NCBI GenBank assembly: GCA_964058805.1
Contig: CAXKVV010001374.1
Location: 1 to 20,896, forward strand
Direction: 5' to 3'
Source of the DNA: Schoenoplectus triqueter
Lineage: Eukaryota; Streptophyta; Magnoliopsida; Poales; Cyperaceae
Length of the DNA stretch: 20,896 bases
Shown here: one piece after another, positions 1 to 10,575 of the stretch
How the letters are laid out: every line of letters starts with the position of its first letter
How positions within the stretch are numbered: the first letter of the stretch is position 1
Notes under the pieces: generated by a model
What the model was told of the DNA's origin: nothing
The model's input: only the letters and a program-made list of their open reading frames with translations
Databases searched by the model: none
Program-made: the position numbers and the translations under genes

Positions 1-1780
1 TTCAGTTGAAAGCTCGTACAACAATAATAATAGTGATTTTAAAGAAATGGTTGGCTGAAAGAAGATGAAAAAGAAATATACTGGGTGTGCTATATAATAG
101 CAGAAAGCTGAGAGTCTCAACTTCTTGTCATTTTGAAATACACTCAAACGTTAAATAAAAAAAATCAAGACTGAATTTCAAACTCACTCCCCGCACCTGA
201 AACCGAGTTTGAAACTCGGTCCAGGCTAATATGGCTCAAAAACTAAGTAATCTTACTAGTTTTCTATTTTTATTTACAAAAATAAAAAAAAATATGTACG
301 TGTTTTGTTTATTCGACTCCTCTATATTTTATCGGGAAAACGGAGAGTCCCAAGACCTGAGAATTATTTTTGGTTCCAAAATGTATTTTAACTTTTGGAT
401 TAACATTGAGATTGGAGTAAAATAAAGGATTAAAAAAATCAGTTGATGATTAGATACTAATTTAATGATCAAAAAGTGTCTTGAATCGGTGCATTCGACG
501 CACTGCAGTATGAAGTATAGACGAAATAGCAAAGAAAGCAAGAGGGGCATATGCCACCTCATCCTCGATGGATGAGCAGTGTCATGCTTTCTGTCCACTC
601 ATAATTTTTCAGTCTAACTGAGACTTTTTCTTTTGTTTTTGAGGAAACTATAGAGAGTTAGAGACTCGTTGCATGCTTCATTGCTTTGTTGTAAAGATTT
701 ATTTTAATATACAGGTTTTGTCTGACAGAAATCGCCTGTGTAAAACTTGTGCAAGTACAAGTGTTAGTGAATTGTTTATGTGGTTTCTATGTAGAAGCCC
801 TCAAACTATATTATTTAAAATTTGCAAAATAATCAGAATATTTAATTCTTTTTCATATCCAGCTTTATATCAAAACAAAAGTATTTGTAATATTATTGCT
901 TAGTTTAAGTATTTTGTAATATTAAACTTTATATTTTGTACCTACTGATGCGAGATTCTAATTCATATTTATGACTTTTTTGAGTTTTGGGGTATGAAAA
1001 TAGAAAATATTATTTCAAAAAAATGTTAATTGTTTCAAAAGTCAATAGGTTTCAAATTATTTATAGAGTTACGTGTCAAATTATTTATACTATATTTATT
1101 TCAAATGGTGAAAATTACAAAACTTGCTTAACTAATATTTTTTTAAGAAGTATGGTAAATGATTTTATGAAGCATTTATTTTAAAATCATGAGAAGGCAA
1201 ATTAACCACAGTTAGGTTTTCAAATTATTATTTTTATTATGAATCAAGTATTGATATAACAATCAGAAAATAATATATTGATTGAAAAATATGATTTCAA
1301 GCAGTTCAAGAAAAATAAACTTATCATTATTGTACGTTTTTGTGAGTATGATTTGAGAAATTATTTTTGCAAATTACTACTTGGTATAAACTGGCTTGTT
1401 TATACGTTCTTACATGTACTTAATTTATTGTAGGACTGGTTATATTATTAAATTGTGGGAACAAGTAAAATGGTTATTAAAATTAAACAGAATAAAATTG
1501 AATATTTTCTTTGTAGTATGGATTCGGTAGATTACTTTTTCATAATACGCACATGATGTTAATTAATTTGGCTACGATTTTTTTGTTTGTTATTTGATGA
1601 AAGAGTCAGTAAATGCTGTGTTATGTCAATCATACCATACCCCCACCCCTCCCAAATAATATTTTACTATATAATTTCTTGTTATGTCAATTTTTTTACG
1701 ACGGTTAGATAAGTCATATTATTATAATGTAAAATCACATGCCTACGACGCATTATATTATGTTTTCTTTATAATTAATC
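1..1780. other. AT-rich intergenic region, no gene recognised
   Basis: Open frames here are short, AT-driven and unlike any protein I recognise, and none has flanking splice signals in a useful frame. The only clear structure is the inverted repeat at 202-220, listed separately. A slightly more balanced stretch near 480-600 reads open on both strands but gives no recognisable motif. Confidence 0.6.
202..220. repeat. perfect short inverted repeat (9-bp arms)
   Basis: ACCGAGTTT and AAACTCGGT are exact reverse complements separated by a single G. The flanks CCTG (196-199) and CAGG (222-225) can extend the stem. The role is unknown; it may be a fragment of a transposable-element end. Confidence 0.6.
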
Positions 1781-1950
1781 AGTTTAAACGTGTTTAGTTA
1801 TGATTTTTTTTATTTTACTGTTTTTATTAAAGAAAAAATATATATGATAAGAGCACATGCTTTTATAATCCGAACCAGTTGCCGTAACAATTTGTGCATT
1901 CTCGAACTTCCAACGATATATTTCGCTCCAGCGCAGATCCACCCATTAAT

Positions 1951-2505
1951 GATCAGGCGAGCCCTTGCTGCCCGGACATACCCAACCACGCACACCCCTC
2001 AGGCGAGTCCGGGCTGCCCGTACCCACCAAACTACCCACACCCCATGGCGAGGGCGGGCGCCATGCTGCCCGGACCCACCGCACACCCCTCTGGCGATGC
2101 CGGGCGTCTTGCTGCCCGGAACCACTCACCCACACACACCCCCCGGGCGCCACGCTGCCCAGACACACCCACCCACGCACACCCCCAGGTGAAGCCGGGC
2201 ATCTTGCTGCCCAGACACCCACCCCACGCACACTCCCCCTGGCGAGGGCGGGCGCCATGCTGCCCGGACCCACCCACCGACGCACACCGCACACCCCCCA
2301 GGCGAGGCCGGGCGCCTTGCTGCCCGGACCCACCCACCAGGCGAGGCCAGGCGCCTCGCTGCCCGGACCCACCCACCGACGCACACCGCACACCCCCAGG
2401 TGAGCCGGGCGCCTTGCAGCCCGCACTCACCCAACGAACCACACACACCCCCTCCCCTCGAGGCGAGGCCGAGCGCCTTGCTGCCCGGACCCACACACAC
2501 CCCCA
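1951..2505. repeat. GC-rich degenerate minisatellite (about 11 units)
   Basis: The core GCTGCCCGGA, or a near variant, recurs near 1968, 2013, 2065, 2111, 2154, 2207, 2259, 2319, 2358, 2417 and 2480. Unit lengths are therefore about 40-60 bp. Between cores lie CA-rich spacers (CACGCACACCCC type) and GGCGAGGCCGGGCGCC-type segments. Arms CCGGGC and GCCCGG on either side of an 8-nt spacer give most units a small hairpin. The block is strikingly GC-rich against AT-rich flanks. Long open frames on both strands (for example 1790-2608) follow from this composition and are not counted as genes. Confidence 0.85.
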
Positions 2506-3255
2506 AAAATTAAATTCTGCCGTCCATTCTGCCAATTGGGCAGATGATAGGCCAGCTCTCCTCCAAGTGCAATGGAGGCCACTGGACCTAGGTCGTGTGC
2601 TTTCTTGAACACGACGACCCCGTGCAGGAAGTACTGTAGCTCTCATCCTCTTTTATAAGCTCTCCAGCGTATCTTCTGTGTGTGTTTTGGTTGTGTGGGA
2701 CTAACGAGACTGATAGAAAAAACCGGACGAGCTCTTGCGCCTCCTCTCGGACCTCCCTTTATTCCACGAGTATGTGTTTCAACCGTTGGATCCCTCCCTC
2801 CGCCATCCCATCTGAGCATTTTGCCGAGCACCTTCATTACTGGCTTCGCGATATTTGCTTCTCTAAAATCAAAAGTAGGTTCTTACTGTTTCTCATTTTA
2901 TACCTTTCCACGATCAGAAGTAGGTTCTTTATTTTGAGCTTACAAAGGACTATACTAAGCGAAAAGTATAGTGATTTTATTGTGAGTTTTCGTTTTATCT
3001 GAATGTTGTTTGATTAAATTCTATTTTTTCTAATCTGTGATTGTGTCAGGCAACTAGACTTTTATACTGATACGAAGATGCTCTTATTTGAATTTGAATT
3101 CGAATTCGTTGGTTTGACATTTAACAGAATTTGACATTTGCCCAAAATCCCCCTGATATATCTAATGGAATGCATTTTCTCAACATTTAAAGATGGTTCA
3201 CTCTCCTGTTTTTTCATGGAATCCTCAAAAGTTCTCCATTGGTCTTATTTTACAG
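2506..3255. other. intergenic region, no gene recognised
   Basis: This is mixed-composition sequence between the minisatellite and the orphan WD40 exon. A motif close to AAGTAGGTTCTT occurs twice, near 2873 and 2918. Both strands contain open frames of 60-106 codons, none with recognisable domains. The last roughly 100 bases before 3255 look like intron sequence, ending in a pyrimidine-rich tract and ACAG. Confidence 0.5.
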
Positions 3256-3336
3256 GTGTTGCGCCCCTGTCAAGGAGGTTGCTTGGATCCCTCAGATGAA
3301 TCTCCTTGTTTCCGGCGGTTGGGACAAAACTCTCAG
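3256..3336 (+). pseudogene. orphan exon of a RAE1-like WD40 protein
   Basis: Read from 3257, this 81-base exon gives CCAPVKEVAWIP followed by QMNLLVSGGWDKTLR. That is the end of one WD40 blade strand and the typical GSWDKT-type closing motif. The closest family I recognise is the mRNA export factor RAE1 (the related BUB3 is less similar), whose corresponding repeat reads like PIKxVAWIPxMNLLATGSWDKTL. The exon is bounded by a canonical acceptor (TTTTACAG) and a GT donor at 3337, so it keeps its exon form. No neighbouring RAE1 exon (for example the expected YWD continuation) was found on either side. It is therefore best read as a duplicated or transposed gene fragment rather than a working gene. 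Confidence 0.7.
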
Positions 3337-3520
3337 GTCCTTTTTTTTCAATTTTATACCAAACACTTTCTCACTAGGCATTAATTTCATGTTCATCTTT
3401 GCAAAAACTTCATAATATCACGTCATTTAGAAAAGTGGGTGTGTGGTTGGGTTAATTTTGTTATTGTAGGCATCTAGTCTTCTCCTGTTTGTAATATCTC
3501 TTGTTTTGAAGGAGTGATAT

Positions 3521-4710
3521 TTATGATGAAATACCAAAATCACTTAGATCACTCATGAAGTTGTATAGAGAAGAATATTTTCTGGTTTTGAGGTCACCAT
3601 GGATTACGAGGTGTGGTTTACTTGAGTGGAGGAACGTGAGAGCTAAGCAAATTTCACCAATGATGTGAGTCCGGGCTTGTCATGTGACAGAGGGTGTGTT
3701 ATTTGCATAGAACAAGTGGTCCTCAAGGGTTCCATTAGGCAAAAAGTCATAGACAAGATGATCCTATTAGGTTGACAAGGTTTGGGTGCCCAACTTTAGT
3801 GAGAATAGCAACCTGTAGTAACAACACAAATAATCTACTGTTAATTTTTTCTTTTTATATTAGACTAATAGTTGTGTACCAGAACATTAATCAGCATTAA
3901 AATATATTAGAGCAGTGAAAAATAGATCAGATCATACATCTGAGCTACTTAAATAGTTCATCTATGTCCAGAAATTTATACTATTATATAAAGCATCTAA
4001 GAATTGGAGGGTCCATTTTTTGTCATGGTTATTTTTTATTATACCCATTTTATCTCTCAATTAGACGGATAATATTCATTATTAGTTGATCGAATGTATG
4101 TGATCGCGTCCATTGATCCCCTCTTTCTCTCCATTTCTTTCCCTTATATAATATTATTTCCATAATTTTTATTTTTTTATTTAGCAACCTTGTGCATATT
4201 TGATAAGAAATTAATGGTGATAATATATGTTAGAATAATTTATTTTTTTGTCATAAAAATCATGAATCATTAACTCATATTGTGCAAAAATCTCATCCAA
4301 AATTAAATATAGTCTTTATTATAGATTTTCTCTATAATTTGGTGAATTTATAATTTAATATTAGATAAATGTGAATTTTTTTTATCTTATAATATTTTAA
4401 TGTTTAAATAAAAAATTCTGCTGCAACGCGCGGGTATATAGCTAGTTCTATATAATTATATAATTGTCGTGGCTGTTGAAAATGTCAGGAAGTGTTGCAT
4501 TGCCATTGACATAATATATTTACCTCTTGATGTAAATGTGATAAGCCTTGTAAGCTATCAGAATTCAATTTTTTTTATTGCAATCTTCAATGAATCACTA
4601 AAATTATCAGTTGCTTGTTCCGGCTCACTTGAAGGAAACTGGGAGCTCAATGACATATCAGAATAAATAGAGTGCTCATTCTGATTCCGCAACTCATCAG
4701 CCTCTTTGAT
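3521..4710 (-). pseudogene. decayed U-box/receptor-like protein kinase
   Basis: Two homologous blocks lie in order on the minus strand. Block one (4710 to 4577) gives KEADELRNQNEHSIYS and then SSEPEQATDNFSDSLKIAI. This matches the linker and the start of the kinase domain in plant U-box kinases (ExEQATxNFSxxLKIGEGG). Block two (3812 to 3521) follows an intron acceptor and gives VAILTKVGHPNLVNLIG, then in another frame LVYDFLPNGTLEDHLF, then EICLALTFLHSSKPH, HGDLK and SDFGIS. Damage is clear: a frameshift after NLIG, an in-frame stop where the family has Trp (the SW position), a catalytic loop reading HGDLKTRK instead of HGDLKPAN, and a stop soon after DFG. The glycine-rich loop is not recognisable. 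The gap between the blocks contains Helitron copy 1. An ordinary receptor kinase is possible, but the ELR linker and SxxEQATxNFS favour a PUB kinase. Confidence 0.75.
3975..4445 (+). mobile_element. non-autonomous Helitron, copy 1
   Basis: This is a 471-bp element almost identical along its length to 10576-11047. It begins TTTATACTATTATATAAAGC, where the other copy begins TCTATACTATT, so the canonical Helitron TC start has become TT here. It ends GCGCGGGTATATAGCTAG. The 3' CTAG fits the CTRR end rule, and the element sits between A (3974) and T (4446) as expected for Helitron insertion into AT. The subterminal palindrome is reduced to a CGCGCG core. It carries no coding sequence and is inserted within the kinase pseudogene. 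Confidence 0.85.
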
Positions 4711-6900
4711 TTATAATATTTTTTGCAGGTAATATAGAGAGGAAGGATTTCGATTGAAAGTAAGGGTTGTCTCCCAAATTGAAAAAGGAGAGAAAAAAAG
4801 TGGAAGGGAAAGAAAATAACTAGTATCAAGTGATAGAAGTAAAATGATGCACCTCTCCTGATATTGTATCTGTCAGATCTGATTTTGGATATCTAATGAA
4901 CCAAAAACAATTATTTCAATGCCCATGCTTTTTAACTTTAATTCTCTCAATATGTCGTAGTACTGCGAATATTTTTTTATTTGTTTGTAACAGTACAAGT
5001 AAGATGAATAATACTCTATTGACAAATGACAGGCAATTACTGAAAGCCTTGTAATTATTTTTAATGTAAATCGTATTTTATTTGACAAAATACTGATTGC
5101 GAATAGAAAACTGTTATTATATTTTTTCAGATATATTTGTGAATTTATATATTTATTTTAGATTCGAAGGATGCAGGTACTATATCATGGAATTTCATTA
5201 TATTAAACTAAAAAAACCACCACAATGGACGGTCATACAACCAAACAAACAAGATATATAGCATAGGAACACCAATGTTAAACCTCCCACGCCGGTCAAA
5301 GGACTTGACGAATATATAGAAAAAGGAAAACAAAAACAAAAACAAAAATGAATTTCTGGTGACACTAATTTTGTCCTCTTCTAAAAGTTTGCCCATTTTT
5401 TTTTATTAAATTTGTATGTATGCAATTTAATATGCTAAAACCTAACCACAAAGCAAATCTGTAGTTATAGACGGCACGTCTAAATTTCTTCACAAAACTT
5501 TTTTAAGCGCAATTGGTTAAATCTTCAATAAACATTAGGCAGCGAAATATAATAATTTATATTAAATGTTACATAACTTTCTAGATTGAAAAAGAACTTA
5601 ATTGCGGTGATATGGTCTAAGATGAATGGTATGTCGAGTGAATAATATTTAGTTCATTAAATTTATATAGTCTCAATAAAGAGATATCTACTTGCACTAT
5701 TTAATTTGTAACTTGTACATAGATTGAGGTGATTGCACGTTTTTGCTCTAATATAGTCCAATTCTAAACACGAGGATTGATACATTATTTTATTTGGACC
5801 CAATGTTACATGCAAATATTTTTCAAAACATATAATTAGCATCTAATACTGTGTGCAAATAAAATGTGTAGAATTTAAAATTAATGCAAGAATAATTTAT
5901 TTTCTAAACATAGAAAAAAAAGATCTTCTAGATTCTAATTATTGTTATTATTGCTCTTAAACAATTTGGGAACAAGAGACATGTTTTTTGCCTTCATATA
6001 TATAATTCATACGCTTGACATGAAGAAATAAAGGGTGAATATGATGCACGCATGATATATGCGCTAAGATGCTTGCTAGCATGTGTTTTCCATGCCGTGA
6101 CGCCAAGGATAAGAAAGAGAACTTGTAACCAACCTATGGCTATTTAGATTTGAAGTATCATTAAATAAACAAGAAGAGATGAGGATGAAGGTGACTCAAT
6201 ATTAATAATACAAGTCTATTGATTTTATCTTTAGGTATATATGCGATAGGCCCGGTAACTTAGCATCTGCTTAGTGTACTGTGTAAATAAATAGAACATT
6301 AACTAGTCAACTGAGTAACTGAGTTGAAATTAAGAAAGGAAAGTCACAAAAGCACAAAATATACTTTGGAATTAACTAGGTAGCTTTTGTTAATTAAGTT
6401 AGGCGGTGCATTTTTCTATTTCATGTCCTTATTAATTCTCATGTTACAAAATGTATTAATATTATAATAAACAATAGGCAGTCATTTCTATCTACTAATA
6501 AAAAAGCCGACGAATTTCTTTCTTCTTGGAAAAAAGGAAGTTACTCTACACAGCGAGCTCACAATTTAGTCAAAATAATGCTTGTTAATATTTTTTTATT
6601 AAAAAAATGATTTAGTCAAAATATCGTCGTAACATTTTATGAAAATTAAAAATTGTGCTATTAGAATCTGAAATGCGCCCGTCCTTCAGTCTGAAATACC
6701 CACATAATTGCTTTGCTCATCCAAATACCCAATTCATTAATTTCAGGAACTCATTAAATCGAGCCTTCAAGTGGTCCCTCCCGTGACAAAATGCGAAGAC
6801 CAACTCAGTCAATCTCAAATTCTCAATACACATTTTGCTGAAATAATTAAATAAATTAAATTACCCCGCCACAAAAAAAAAAAGGAAGGCAGAGCAAGCC
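4711..6900. other. AT-rich intergenic region upstream of the thioredoxin gene
   Basis: No coding exon was recognised in these roughly 2.2 kb. Around 5190-5400 the minus strand has T-rich runs and a 62-codon open frame that vaguely resembles a LINE 3' end, but no tail or target duplication confirms it. The rest is simple AT-rich DNA. The last few hundred bases, after about 6650, become more mixed and should contain the thioredoxin promoter. Confidence 0.5.
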
Positions 6901-6918
6901 AGTGAAAGCCCATAACCC

Positions 6919-6926
6919 ATAAATAT
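6919..6926 (+). promoter_or_regulatory. possible TATA box of the thioredoxin gene
   Basis: ATAAATAT lies about 130 bases before the start codon and about 20-40 bases before a GA tract where transcription could begin. The spacing is plausible, but AT-rich matches are common here, so the call is tentative. Confidence 0.3.
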
Positions 6927-6946
6927 CCTCCTCTTAGGCTCTTAGC

Positions 6947-6967
6947 AGAGAGAGAGAGAGAGAGAGA
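6947..6967 (+). repeat. (AG)n tract in the probable 5' UTR
   Basis: About ten and a half AG dinucleotides lie 88 bases upstream of the thioredoxin ATG. GA/CT tracts are common in plant core promoters and 5' leaders, where GAGA-binding proteins can act. It is also a polymorphic microsatellite candidate. Confidence 0.8.
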
Positions 6968-7054
6968 CCCAGAAACTCGGAGAGTAAACAAGCCGACTTG
7001 TAAAGGGCAGGCGAAAATATCCAGGCAACAAATCCCAACTTCCAGCTGAACCGG

Positions 7055-8944
7055 ATGGCGATTTCGTCTTCAACGGCTCGCATCAACCTCACCCGTCCGA
7101 TCGGCTCTGTCCAACCCTCTCTCCACTTCCTGGCCGTCCGTTCTCTTCAAGCAGCGCCGCTCCGCCGCTCTCCATGGAGATTCCGGCGACTCTCCGCCGC
7201 GATACCCCGCCGCTCCGTGACTCGGGTAACTATTCAGTTTAGCACCTATGAGCTTCCCTCAATTCCTGCTATAATGTCCGTTGCTGTTCTATGATTTAAC
7301 TGACACGGAATTAGGCACCGATTTTGTCAGTAATTTTCGGTCACTTTTGTAACCGAACCCTCACAACTAAATGAAAGAATGTAAAAATGGAGAAATTGTA
7401 AGAGAGCAATCATAGTCATGCCAAACCAAAAGTAGATTTTACAAAATTTGGCGATCTGCGCGCGTACAAGTATTTATATTGTTTATCACATATACAATGA
7501 AAATTTCAATTTGCTATCATGTTTTCCCTTTTCTTATTGCTAGCTCAATATAGTAATATTTCTGATAGGTTGAAGCAAAGAAGCAGACCTTTAACTCTTT
7601 TGATGAATTGCTTGAGCAATCAGATAAACCTGTGCTTGTTGACTTCTATGCTACTTGGTAATATGAAAATTTGTATTTACCTTCATCCTTCCTCTCCTCC
7701 CCCCCCCCCCCCCTTAAGTTGCCAGTAGTTCATCAAAAGTAGGATTTTTTTATACAGTAATAATCAGCAATTTTTAAATATGAAACTCAGATTACCATAT
7801 TTATTACTGGTTTTATTTACTTTTAACAGAATCTGGTAGCACCTCTTGCATGCCTTTAAGGCTCGAATTGGAATTTTCTGTACATATCATTTAGAAAATT
7901 CTGGGTATGAAAATGGTCCATAATTTGACAAGGACATGCTCATTGTGCTAGTCATAATTATCAGTTTATGAATTTGTTTCATTTTTTTTTTTACTTTTGT
8001 TTAGTACCTTACGAGAAATAACTGAAGAGCTAAAAGCAACATGTCACTAGTGAAAAATCAACAATATAATACACCACATTGTGAATGAATGTTTTTTTTG
8101 AAGTAGCGGGCAAACAACCTACTATTGAATTTTATTAATAAAAAGGAAAAAGAGTTACAGATTGTGAATGAATGTTGGATTCTGGCTTGCACAACTGAGG
8201 GATGATTGACTTGATTGTTGGCTTATATTTGTATCTTTACTTGTTTAATTTTAGGTGTGGGCCATGCCAGTTCATGGTACCAGTTCTAGAAGAAGTGAGT
8301 GAGAAACTGAGAGAGAAGATACTAGTGGTGAAAATTGATACTGAGAAATATGTGGATATTGCAAACAAATACCGAATTGAGGCTTTGCCTACTTTCATCA
8401 TTTTCAAGGATGGCAAACCGTGTGACCGATTTGTAAGTTTCAAAATTGTCACCTCCTTTTTATTAACTATTAAAATAGTTTTGCAGTTGAAATCCTCCTT
8501 TCATTTAATTACTTTATGGGAATTTTCTCATATAGTGCAAAGCTGCTTATAGTTTTATACAGTAGCAACATAATGTCCTTTTTGGAGGTTTGGAGTTTGT
8601 TTAAATGTTTATCAGCATGTTCTTTCAAGAATTCATGTTAGTTCTGGCCATTTTCAGCACCACTTGCAGTCAAAACCAATGCAAGACTTTTTCGTTGTTT
8701 TGTTTTTTAATCCCCAAAAAATTTTATGGTTGGGGAGGGGCGTTGTACATCCAAGATGACTATCTGTTGACTTTGAAGAAAAAAAGAGTAGAAATTGTAA
8801 TCGGGCCAAAAAGAAGAGGAATAAAAATTAGAACTATATATATGCCAATAGTTACTTAATTGTGCGAGTCTTTTACAGGAGGGAGCATTGACAGCTAACC
8901 AGCTCATTGAACGTATTGAACAAGCTCTTCAAGTTGCCAAGTAA
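7055..8944 (+). CDS. chloroplast thioredoxin y
   Basis: There are four coding exons: 7055-7225, 7569-7657, 8255-8432 and 8879-8944 (504 bases, 167 aa). All introns are GT-AG and the frame is kept throughout. Residues 1 to about 58 are rich in Ser, Arg and Ala and poor in acidic residues, as in a chloroplast transit peptide. The thioredoxin fold follows (KKQTFNSFDELL, then PVLVDFYATW), with the active site W87-C88-G89-P90-C91 split by intron 2 inside the Trp codon. D82 (buried Asp) and P132 (cis-Pro in EALPTF) are present. QFMVP after the active site, KIDTEKY, FKDGKPCDRFEG and the C-terminal LIERIEQAL match the y type rather than m, x, f or z. Family members reduce disulfides in the stroma, notably of peroxiredoxin Q and methionine sulfoxide reductase, using ferredoxin- or NADPH-dependent reductases. 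The ATG at 7055 is the only start giving a plausible transit peptide in frame, and the length equals typical Trx y. Confidence 0.95.
7699..7713 (+). repeat. 15-base poly-C run in thioredoxin intron 2
   Basis: An uninterrupted run of 15 C lies 41 bases after the intron 2 donor, preceded by CT-rich sequence. It stands out in an otherwise AT-rich intron and is likely to be length-variable or error-prone in sequencing. Confidence 0.9.
8078..8176 (-). mobile_element. very short LINE-like retroposon insertion with 16-bp target duplication
   Basis: ATTGTGAATGAATGTT occurs at 8078-8093 and again, identically, at 8161-8176. Between the copies are about 67 bases. Read on the minus strand they contain TTATTAATAAAATTCAATAG and end CTACTTC followed by a run of A at the junction. 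A long perfect target duplication plus a terminal A tract is the signature of target-primed reverse transcription. The insert looks like the extreme 3' end of a 5'-truncated L1-type element, or less likely a SINE. It lies in thioredoxin intron 2 and touches no splice site. Confidence 0.75.
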
Positions 8945-8954
8945 TGTTTTAAGG

Positions 8955-9719
8955 TATGTTCTCTTCTATTTCAATCATTAAAATTATGTTGTATGTAAAG
9001 CTTTCATGCCATCTTTAATATGGAGTATCAAAATAATGCTTATATGCTTTAAATTTAGTTTATTTTAATTGACTGGTCATTCTAAGAGAGTGTGCTAATT
9101 CCTACATTTATATTTCATGCTCACTCCTCTAACCAAATTTTCACAAATAATTATATTCCATGCTCAATCCTCTAACCAAATTTTCACAAAGAAACAGCAT
9201 TCAGGAAATACAGAATTGAAGTATACCAGATATACTTGTATATTCCAGCCATGCATGCAATGTACAAACAAAAGTAAATGTAACTCAACCATGTGATGCA
9301 GACTGCTTGTTTTCTTTTAGGAATATTATTGCTCATTTCTGTTGTTGTTGACTTCAAAAGAGAAAAATTCTGAAAATCGATAAAAAGCCCATGAACTTGT
9401 AAAATTTTGTTCAATCAGACCCCTTAGCTATTAGTGGTTTAATTGGCTGCCTTAATTTTTGATTGAATGGCAAGAGAGTTTTTATTTTGTACAAGTTAAT
9501 GTTTTTATTTTTGCGTGCTGAAGTGTAAAAAGTGGTAAGTTGGATGTTTGGATGGCAGGATTGTGTTGGAGGCTTCACTTATTTCTTTCCGTGTATTTTG
9601 TGGATGGACATACCTTGTGAACCGCTGGGCTACAATGACAAGTGGGGATAAAAATTGACTATGTACAAGTTCTTGAAATTGCTTGTAAAATGTCAATAAT
9701 CATCTTATTGTATTCTTTG
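8955..9719 (+). other. probable 3' UTR intron and terminal exon of the thioredoxin gene
   Basis: Ten bases after the TAA stop (8942-8944) there is a strong donor, AAG|GTATGT, at 8955. A matching acceptor, TTTGGATGGCAG, ends at 9558. The sequence from 9559 to about 9719 has mixed, exon-like composition, then TGTAAA, AATAATCATC and T-rich sequence suitable for polyadenylation. A transcript simply ending within 8945-9200 is the alternative. No transcript evidence is available. Confidence 0.45.
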
Positions 9720-10575
9720 TTTGATTAGTCTTTTTGCTTTTAGTTTCGTTTTTTAAATTACCTGGTCTTTTAATTACTGCACTGATGACTTGACAAACGA
9801 AAGCACACTCCATTGATTAGGTGATTCTGTTGTTTTTGTTTTTCCCCCTTTTCTTCCTAAGAAGCTGAAGCTGACTATCGGAACATATAAAGCTGTTCTT
9901 ATAGTCAGATTTTATCTTTGTAAAGCACTAAAGCCCCACTTCACTGGTAAGGTGATCGTAATGAAGGTGACTATCAGAAACAAGCTTTTTTTTAAAAAAA
10001 AAAAAGACTTTGAACTTTGTTCAACTCACATTAAGTATTTGACCAAAAACTGTTTTTTGATGATTAAGTGATTTAAATCCCACTAAAATTGCTAGAATTC
10101 ATTCATATTCTTTTCAAAGAAATTAGGTGCACAAAATTTGAGTATGAAAATTACGTATTGTGAGCAATTTAAATATTTCCAAATAAATGGACTGAAAATG
10201 TTTATGATTAAAATATTGAAATATAAATTTATCATATTCAAGCTTTAAAAACACTTTTTTTTATTTAATGTTTTGTAATGTGACGATGTCGTAGTATTAA
10301 AGACAAACTATTTAACTAATGATATAATAATTATTTTTACTCATATTCATTATCTTTTTAGTTATTAAATATCACTTATGTAAATGTTGAGAAGTAGACT
10401 AAATGAACATTGTGTTAGGATAATTCTGTTTAAATGTTAAAATGTCAAACTATCACATCAAAATGATTTTTAAAAATTATCCCTCATAAGAGCCGTTAAA
10501 TGATTTTCATTTTTTTGATAAGAACAGATAAAAGCATTTTGAAGCACTTCAAAATGAAATATTGCTCGTTGCATA
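9720..10575. other. AT-rich intergenic region, no gene recognised
   Basis: Only AT-rich sequence and short homopolymers (T then A near 9987-10004) are seen between the thioredoxin 3' end and Helitron copy 2. No coding motifs were found. Confidence 0.6.

Noticed and set aside
480..600. Balanced-composition stretch open on both strands
   Set aside because: None of the readable frames gives a recognisable protein and there are no convincing splice sites.
1951..2505. CRISPR-like array of repeats and spacers
   Set aside because: The repeats are degenerate with variable unit length, the spacers resemble each other, and the setting is a plant nuclear genome.
1790..2608. 272-codon open frame on + and several 126-204 codon frames on - across the GC-rich block
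   Set aside because: The residues are Pro/His/Thr or Gly/Val/Arg repeats dictated by the minisatellite. Stops are rare in all frames because of GC content, and no domain or splice context supports a gene.
5190..5400. Possible LINE 3' end on the minus strand
   Set aside because: The T-rich runs and TTTAATATAATGAAATTCC look LINE-like, but there is no poly(A) tail or target duplication and no ORF2 remnant.
6492..6510. TCTACTAATAAAAAAGC resembling a Helitron 5' end
   Set aside because: No matching CTAG-type 3' end was found downstream, and the rest does not align with the two Helitron copies.
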